Shown: in pieces, positions 58,587-64,000 of the stretch | Position numbering within the stretch: the stretch's first letter is position 1 | Layout: each line of letters begins with the position of its first letter | Assembly: GCF_023101085.1 (NCBI RefSeq) | Contig: NZ_CP064703.1 | Coordinates: 7,688,001-7,752,000, forward strand | Direction: 5' to 3' | DNA from: Bradyrhizobium sp. 170 | GTDB lineage: Bacteria > Pseudomonadota > Alphaproteobacteria > Rhizobiales > Xanthobacteraceae | Length of the DNA stretch: 64,000 nucleotides | Position numbers and translations under genes: made by a program | Notes under the pieces: generated by a model | The model's database searches: none | The model's input: only the letters and a program-made list of their open reading frames with translations | What the model was told of the DNA's origin: nothing

Positions 58587-59420
58587 TTAACCTTTGCGGA
58601 TCAGCGGCGGCGCGTAAACCTGCGGGCTGGTCAGATCCCAGCGCACGCCGAGCTTCAGGTCATGCGAGGTGATGTTCTTGAAGGTCATCGGATTGTTGAT
58701 GCCGTTGGTGCCGTCGAACGCACGAAGGTCGCCCGTCAGGCCATCGCCCATGTCGAGATAGCGATAGGCGAGTTCGACAGTGAAGTTCGGCGTGACCTTG
58801 TAGGCCAGACCGGCATGGACCGCCCAGGCGAAGTTCCACCTCGAAAAGTTGTCGGCATGGGCGAGGCCGGCCAACGCGGGGCCAACGCCGCCGTTCAGCG
58901 CAATGCTCTGGTCGGTGAAGCCGTTGATTGCAACCCGCGCGCCACCGACGCCGGCGCCGATGAACGGGGTGATGCACCACCAGGTGCCGAGATCGACATA
59001 GGCGTTGGCGAGCACGACCCACTCGTTCTTGGTGGCGTGATAAGTGTCGGTGCCGACGCCGCCCACATAGGTGATGCGGTCGGTGCCGTGGAACTGCGAG
59101 TTGCCGCGGTACTCACCGGTGACGTCGGCGCGGAACCAGTTGTTGACCTTGTAACCGACGCCGACGCCGAAGATGCCGGCGCTGTTGAAGTTGTTCCTCT
59201 GCACCGACGAAGTAAGCGTGGAATCGAGCGCGTTGTTCAGACGATCGACGCGCTGGTTGCTGAAGCCGATATCGCCGCGCAGATACCAGCCGCCGAAGTC
59301 TTCGACCACCGGGGCCGGCGCGTATGCTGGAGGAGGCGCGATCGCCATGTCGGCAGCAAACGCCGCCTGCGACAATAATGTGGCCGCACCGGCGGCAATG
59401 AAAGACTTAACGCTACGCAT
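58587..59420 (-). CDS. Outer-membrane beta-barrel protein
   Basis: Eight-strand barrel of 277 residues. Start at ATG 59420 (MRSVKSFIAAGAATLLSQAA) with AAAGGAC 8 bases upstream; the signal ends at FAADMAIAPPPAYAPAP. Mature part: FGGWYLRGDIGFSNQRVDRL, FRADVTGEYRGNSQFHGTDR, NAYVDLGTWWCITPFIGAGV and VELAYRYLDMGDGLTGDLRA, ending SPQVYAPPLIRKG. It differs from the 57613 protein except in overall design. Its own terminator at 58522 makes it monocistronic. The promoter region (59421-59707, 287 bp) is AT-rich with runs of T. Confidence 0.9.
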   Translation of the reverse strand: MRSVKSFIAAGAATLLSQAAFAADMAIAPPPAYAPAPVVEDFGGWYLRGDIGFSNQRVDRLNNALDSTLTSSVQRNNFNSAGIFGVGVGYKVNNWFRADVTGEYRGNSQFHGTDRITYVGGVGTDTYHATKNEWVVLANAYVDLGTWWCITPFIGAGVGGARVAINGFTDQSIALNGGVGPALAGLAHADNFSRWNFAWAVHAGLAYKVTPNFTVELAYRYLDMGDGLTGDLRAFDGTNGINNPMTFKNITSHDLKLGVRWDLTSPQVYAPPLIRKG

Positions 59421-59707
59421 GGGCTTCGTCCTTTTGTCCGGTGAGGCTGACTGCAATGAGCCCCACTTCAAAAACTCACGGACGGACGATGGCATTAAAT
59501 GCTTAAGCGGCGCTTAACCCTAATTTTTAAGGTTGACAAACTCTGACTTTTTTTCGCGACTCTATTTGCAACGCGAGTCACGATGCATTTGCACCAACGA
59601 AAAATGGCGAAACCGCCATACATCCTAACGGTGTATTGCGAGAAATCCGCCCGCCGCCGCACCGTTAAGATTTCGTTGATGCGGTGAGCTGCGCCCTCGC
59701 CGCGCGC

Positions 59708-60967
59708 TCAACGCGCGTGCTTTGGCATCTTCGGCAGGAACACCGCGAGCAGACCGAGCGCGGGCAGGAACGCGCAGAGGTGATAGACGAAGGCGATCCC
59801 GGTGTGATCGGCGAGCTTGCCGAGCACGGCTGCGCCAAGTCCGCCGATGCCGAAGGCGACGCCGAAGAACACCCCGGAGATCATCCCGAAGCGATGTGGC
59901 ATCAGTTCCTGTGCGAACACGATGATCGAGGACGTCGCCGACGAGAGGATGAGGCCAATGAAAACCGTCAGCACGGCGCTTGCGGCAAGACCGGCATAGG
60001 GCAGCGCCAGCGTGAACGGAAGCGCGCCCAGGATCGAGAACCAGATGATGTATTTGCGGCCGAAGCGGTCGCCGAGCGGCCCGCCGAAGAACGCACCCAC
60101 CGCATTGGCGGCAAGGAAGATGAAGAGATAGAGCTGGGCTGCCTGGGTCGACACCTGAAACTTGTCGATCAGATAGAAGATGTAATAGCTCGACAGGCTC
60201 GACACGTAGAGCTGTTTTGAAAACAGCAGCGCCACCAGCACCGCAAGCGCAATTTTTACGCGCCGGGAATCCGGCAAATCAGGGTGACGTTCCACCGCCG
60301 CCGATTTCTTCGTCGCGATCTGCGGCTTGTACCAGACGCCGATCCGCCACAGGATCACGATCGCCAGAAACGCGATCGATGAAAACCAGGCGATGGATGG
60401 CTGGCCGAACGGCACCACAATCAGCGCCGCCAGCACCGGCCCCATCGACGTGCCGAAACTGCCGCCGAGCTGAAACACCGATTGCGCAAAACCGTAGCGG
60501 CCGCCCGAGGCGAGACGCGCGATCCGCGCCGACTCCGGATGGAACACCGCCGAGCCGAGGCCGACCAGCGCCGCCGAGATCAGGATCAAGGGATAGAGAT
60601 GCGCGACGCTCAGCAGCAGCAATCCGAAGAAGGTGAAACCCATCCCGATCGCGAGCGAGAACGGCTGCGCCTTCTTGTCGGTGAAATGCCCGACGACAGG
60701 CTGCAGTAGCGACGCGGTAAACTGGAACGCCAGCGTGATCATGCCGATCTGCCCGTAGTCCAGCGCGTAAGCATCCTTCAGGATCGGATAGACCGAGGCG
60801 ATCAGCGACTGCATGGTGTCGTTGAGGAAATGCGAGAAGCTGATGCCGGTCAGCACGACATAAGCCGGCCCCGCGACAGCCGCTTTGGCGGCAAGGCCCG
60901 GCGCCACGTCCGGCACGACTACCGGCGCAGTCGCCGTTTCCTCTGACACGATGACGGGCTTGTTCAA
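59708..60967 (-). CDS. MFS exporter, fosmidomycin-resistance (Fsr)-like
   Basis: Twelve-span transporter of 419 residues. It starts with TTG 60967; no later start would keep the first span. Blocks: VLTGISFSHFLNDTMQSLIA, SVYPILKDAYALDYGQIGMI, TASLLQPVVGHFTDKKAQPF, FHPESARIARLASGGRYGFA, SVFQLGGSFGTSMGPVLAAL and GGPLGDRFGRKYIIWFSILG. The FHPE and GGRYG loops are typical of the Fsr subfamily of drug exporters. Actual substrate unknown. Monocistronic; a short AT-rich leader (60968-61113) separates it from glmM. Confidence 0.9.
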   Translation of the reverse strand: MNKPVIVSEETATAPVVVPDVAPGLAAKAAVAGPAYVVLTGISFSHFLNDTMQSLIASVYPILKDAYALDYGQIGMITLAFQFTASLLQPVVGHFTDKKAQPFSLAIGMGFTFFGLLLLSVAHLYPLILISAALVGLGSAVFHPESARIARLASGGRYGFAQSVFQLGGSFGTSMGPVLAALIVVPFGQPSIAWFSSIAFLAIVILWRIGVWYKPQIATKKSAAVERHPDLPDSRRVKIALAVLVALLFSKQLYVSSLSSYYIFYLIDKFQVSTQAAQLYLFIFLAANAVGAFFGGPLGDRFGRKYIIWFSILGALPFTLALPYAGLAASAVLTVFIGLILSSATSSIIVFAQELMPHRFGMISGVFFGVAFGIGGLGAAVLGKLADHTGIAFVYHLCAFLPALGLLAVFLPKMPKHAR

Positions 60968-61113
60968 GGGCGCATTCCCGAAAAGAATCGCGGACAGGCG
61001 ATGTCTCGTGTTCTACGATCGGGCTATCGTCGCGACCAGCATCAATAGCTTATGGCTGCGATGCGTTGCCGCACCACCGATCAGCGATCCCGCGCCATCA
61101 GAATAAAGCTGGC

Positions 61114-62460
61114 TTATGCCGCCGCGGCGTGGCCGAGCGCGTTGACGATCTGATCGACGACGTCCTCGACCAGGATGCGATCGTCGCCCTCGCCCATCAC
61201 GCGGATCACCGGCTCGGTGCCGGACGAGCGGACCAGGAGACGGCCGTGGCCGTTGAGGCGATTCTCGCCATCCATGATCGCCGATTTGACCTCGGCATCG
61301 TCGAGCGGCTTGCCTGACCGGTAGCGCACGTTCTTGAGAATCTGCGGCAGCGGATCGAAGCGGTGGCAGACTTCCGACACCGGACGGCGAAGCTTTTGCA
61401 CCACGGCCAGCACCTGCAGCGCGGCGACGAAGCCGTCACCTGTCGTGGCGTAGTCGGAAAGAATGATATGGCCCGAAGGCTCGCCGCCGAGATTGTAGCC
61501 CTGCTTGAGCATCTGCTCGAGCACGTAGCGGTCGCCGACCGGCGTGCGCACCATGCCGATGCCCTGCCCTTCCAGGAAACGCTCGAGCCCGAGATTCGAC
61601 ATCACGGTGGCGACGATGCCGGGCTTGGCGAGACGGCCGTCTTCCTTCCAGCTTTGCGCGATCACCGCGAGCAGCTGGTCGCCGTCGACCACGTGGCCGC
61701 GCTCGTCGACCAGGATGACGCGATCGGCGTCGCCGTCGAGCGCGATGCCGATATCGGCGCGCATCTCGCGCACCTTTTTCGCCAGCGCTTCCGGCGAGGT
61801 CGAGCCGCATTCCTTGTTGATGTTGAAACCGTCGGGTTCGACGCCGATCGCAATCACATCGGCGCCCAGCTCCCACAGCGCTTCCGGCACCACCTTGTAG
61901 GCCGCGCCGTGCGCGCAATCGACCACCACGCGCAAGCCGTCGAGCGAGAGCTCGCGCGGCAGCGTGCGCTTGGCGAATTCGATATAGCGATCATGGACGC
62001 CGTCGATGCGGCGGGCACGCCCGAGGCTGGCGCTCTGCGCCAGCCGGCGGTCGATCGGCTCGTCGAGCAACTGCTCGATCTGCTTTTCGACATCGTCGGA
62101 CAGTTTGAAACCCTGCGGGCCGAACAGCTTGATGCCGTTGTCCTCGAACAAATTGTGGGAAGCGGAAATCATCACGCCGAGATCGGCGCGCATCGACTTG
62201 GTCAGCATCGCGACCGCCGGCGTCGGCATCGGGCCGAGCAGCAGCACGTCCATGCCGACCGAGGTAAAGCCGGCCACCATGGCGTATTCGATCATGTAGC
62301 CGGAGAGACGGGTGTCCTTGCCGATGACGACGCGGTGGCGATGATCGCCGCGCTGAAACACCAGGCCGGCCGCCTGCCCCACCTTGAGCGCGAGCTCCGG
62401 CGTGATCAGACCATTGGCGCGGCCCCGAATTCCGTCGGTACCGAAATATTTACGGCTCAT
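61114..62460 (-). CDS. glmM: Phosphoglucosamine mutase
   Basis: Converts glucosamine-6-phosphate to glucosamine-1-phosphate on the way to UDP-GlcNAc, needed for peptidoglycan and lipopolysaccharide. It has 448 residues of the usual size. [14 protein letters not shown] at the start, active-site phosphoserine Ser101 in [18 protein letters not shown], metal loop [16 protein letters not shown], sugar-binding [19 protein letters not shown] and the C-terminal phosphate loop [18 protein letters not shown] 62460 follows a GGGGG run. In many proteobacteria glmM lies near ftsH and folP; those are not in the window. Confidence 0.97.
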   Translation of the reverse strand: MSRKYFGTDGIRGRANGLITPELALKVGQAAGLVFQRGDHRHRVVIGKDTRLSGYMIEYAMVAGFTSVGMDVLLLGPMPTPAVAMLTKSMRADLGVMISASHNLFEDNGIKLFGPQGFKLSDDVEKQIEQLLDEPIDRRLAQSASLGRARRIDGVHDRYIEFAKRTLPRELSLDGLRVVVDCAHGAAYKVVPEALWELGADVIAIGVEPDGFNINKECGSTSPEALAKKVREMRADIGIALDGDADRVILVDERGHVVDGDQLLAVIAQSWKEDGRLAKPGIVATVMSNLGLERFLEGQGIGMVRTPVGDRYVLEQMLKQGYNLGGEPSGHIILSDYATTGDGFVAALQVLAVVQKLRRPVSEVCHRFDPLPQILKNVRYRSGKPLDDAEVKSAIMDGENRLNGHGRLLVRSSGTEPVIRVMGEGDDRILVEDVVDQIVNALGHAAAA

Positions 62461-62674
62461 GTGACCCCCAGCGATTCCAGGGCTTCTTCAGGCCATTACG
62501 GCCACGAATCCCTGAACGCCCTCCATCGTAGCGTGCAGGGGTTATAATCCCTCGGCCGCTAAAATGGCTTCAAAAAATATGATGAATCATTACGGCCATT
62601 AGCGGTCACGACCAACGCATAACCCTTTGTTATGACGTGGTATTCTTGCAGAACCACCGCGCCGGGTCAAGGCG

Positions 62675-64000
<1,326 letters not shown>

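Overview
The window is chromosomal DNA of a high-GC alphaproteobacterium, most likely Bradyrhizobium or a close relative in the Nitrobacteraceae. The case rests on a heme-uptake locus of Bradyrhizobium type (hmuR, hmuTUV, an HmuP/HemP-family protein, an IsdG-type heme oxygenase, HutX and a local TonB/ExbB/ExbD), several small proteins typical of that group, and at least seven kinds of long intergenic inverted repeat of the type that litters Bradyrhizobium genomes. I saw no rRNA, tRNA, CRISPR array, transposase, integrase or phage module. The assignment is inference; no database search was run.

Layout. 1-4.6 kb: three SsuA-like substrate-binding proteins (one cut by the left edge) and a luciferase-like monooxygenase, a sulfonate/organosulfur uptake region. 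4.8-7.7 kb: a RecD-like helicase facing a secreted TPR-caspase protein. 7.9-9.1 kb: msrA-msrB with a terminator. 9.2-14.5 kb: small secreted or membrane proteins (DUF3309, DUF4112, cysteine-rich), a DUF2336 protein, an AraC remnant and several repeats. 14.7-18.6 kb: a proline-rich membrane protein behind purA, a YbaK deacylase and an unlisted 54-residue protein. 19-29.6 kb: an accessory catabolic and transport region with two EamA exporters, an MCE protein, an FMN hydroxy-acid oxidase, an AA_synth/FAH-hydrolase pair divergent from a medium-chain dehydrogenase-VOC dioxygenase-TTT binding protein run, a DUF1330 protein and a second TTT protein.

29.6-34.1 kb: opgC, a 1.1-kb intergenic region with an unusual motif cluster, and an OmpR-type two-component system. 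34.2-40.5 kb: a chemoreceptor, a D-2-hydroxyacid dehydrogenase-like protein and a carbohydrate-type ABC importer without its ATPase. 40.6-49.4 kb: the complete heme system as two divergent operons around one candidate iron operator: hmuR-hmuQ-hutX-exbB-exbD-tonB (minus) and hmuP-hmuT-hmuU-hmuV (plus). Together these bring heme across the outer membrane (HmuR powered by TonB/ExbBD), through the periplasm and inner membrane (HmuTUV), and carry and break it down in the cytoplasm (HutX, HmuQ). 49.5-50.9 kb: a phytase-like esterase behind a candidate Pho box. 51-56 kb: a MuiA-like protein, then serC and serA separated by a repeat. 56-64 kb: a GNAT acetyltransferase, a glutathione S-transferase, two outer-membrane beta-barrels, an Fsr-like MFS exporter, glmM, a 59-residue protein and a second FMN hydroxy-acid oxidase cut by the right edge.

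I found no clear new multigene system. The least explained signals are regulatory: six copies of GCGACA in 230 bp near the two-component system, two TTTTCGAAA palindromes in a divergent catabolic promoter, a three-step 11-bp-period Pho-like box, a triplicated start codon, and long repeats placed inside two probable operons.
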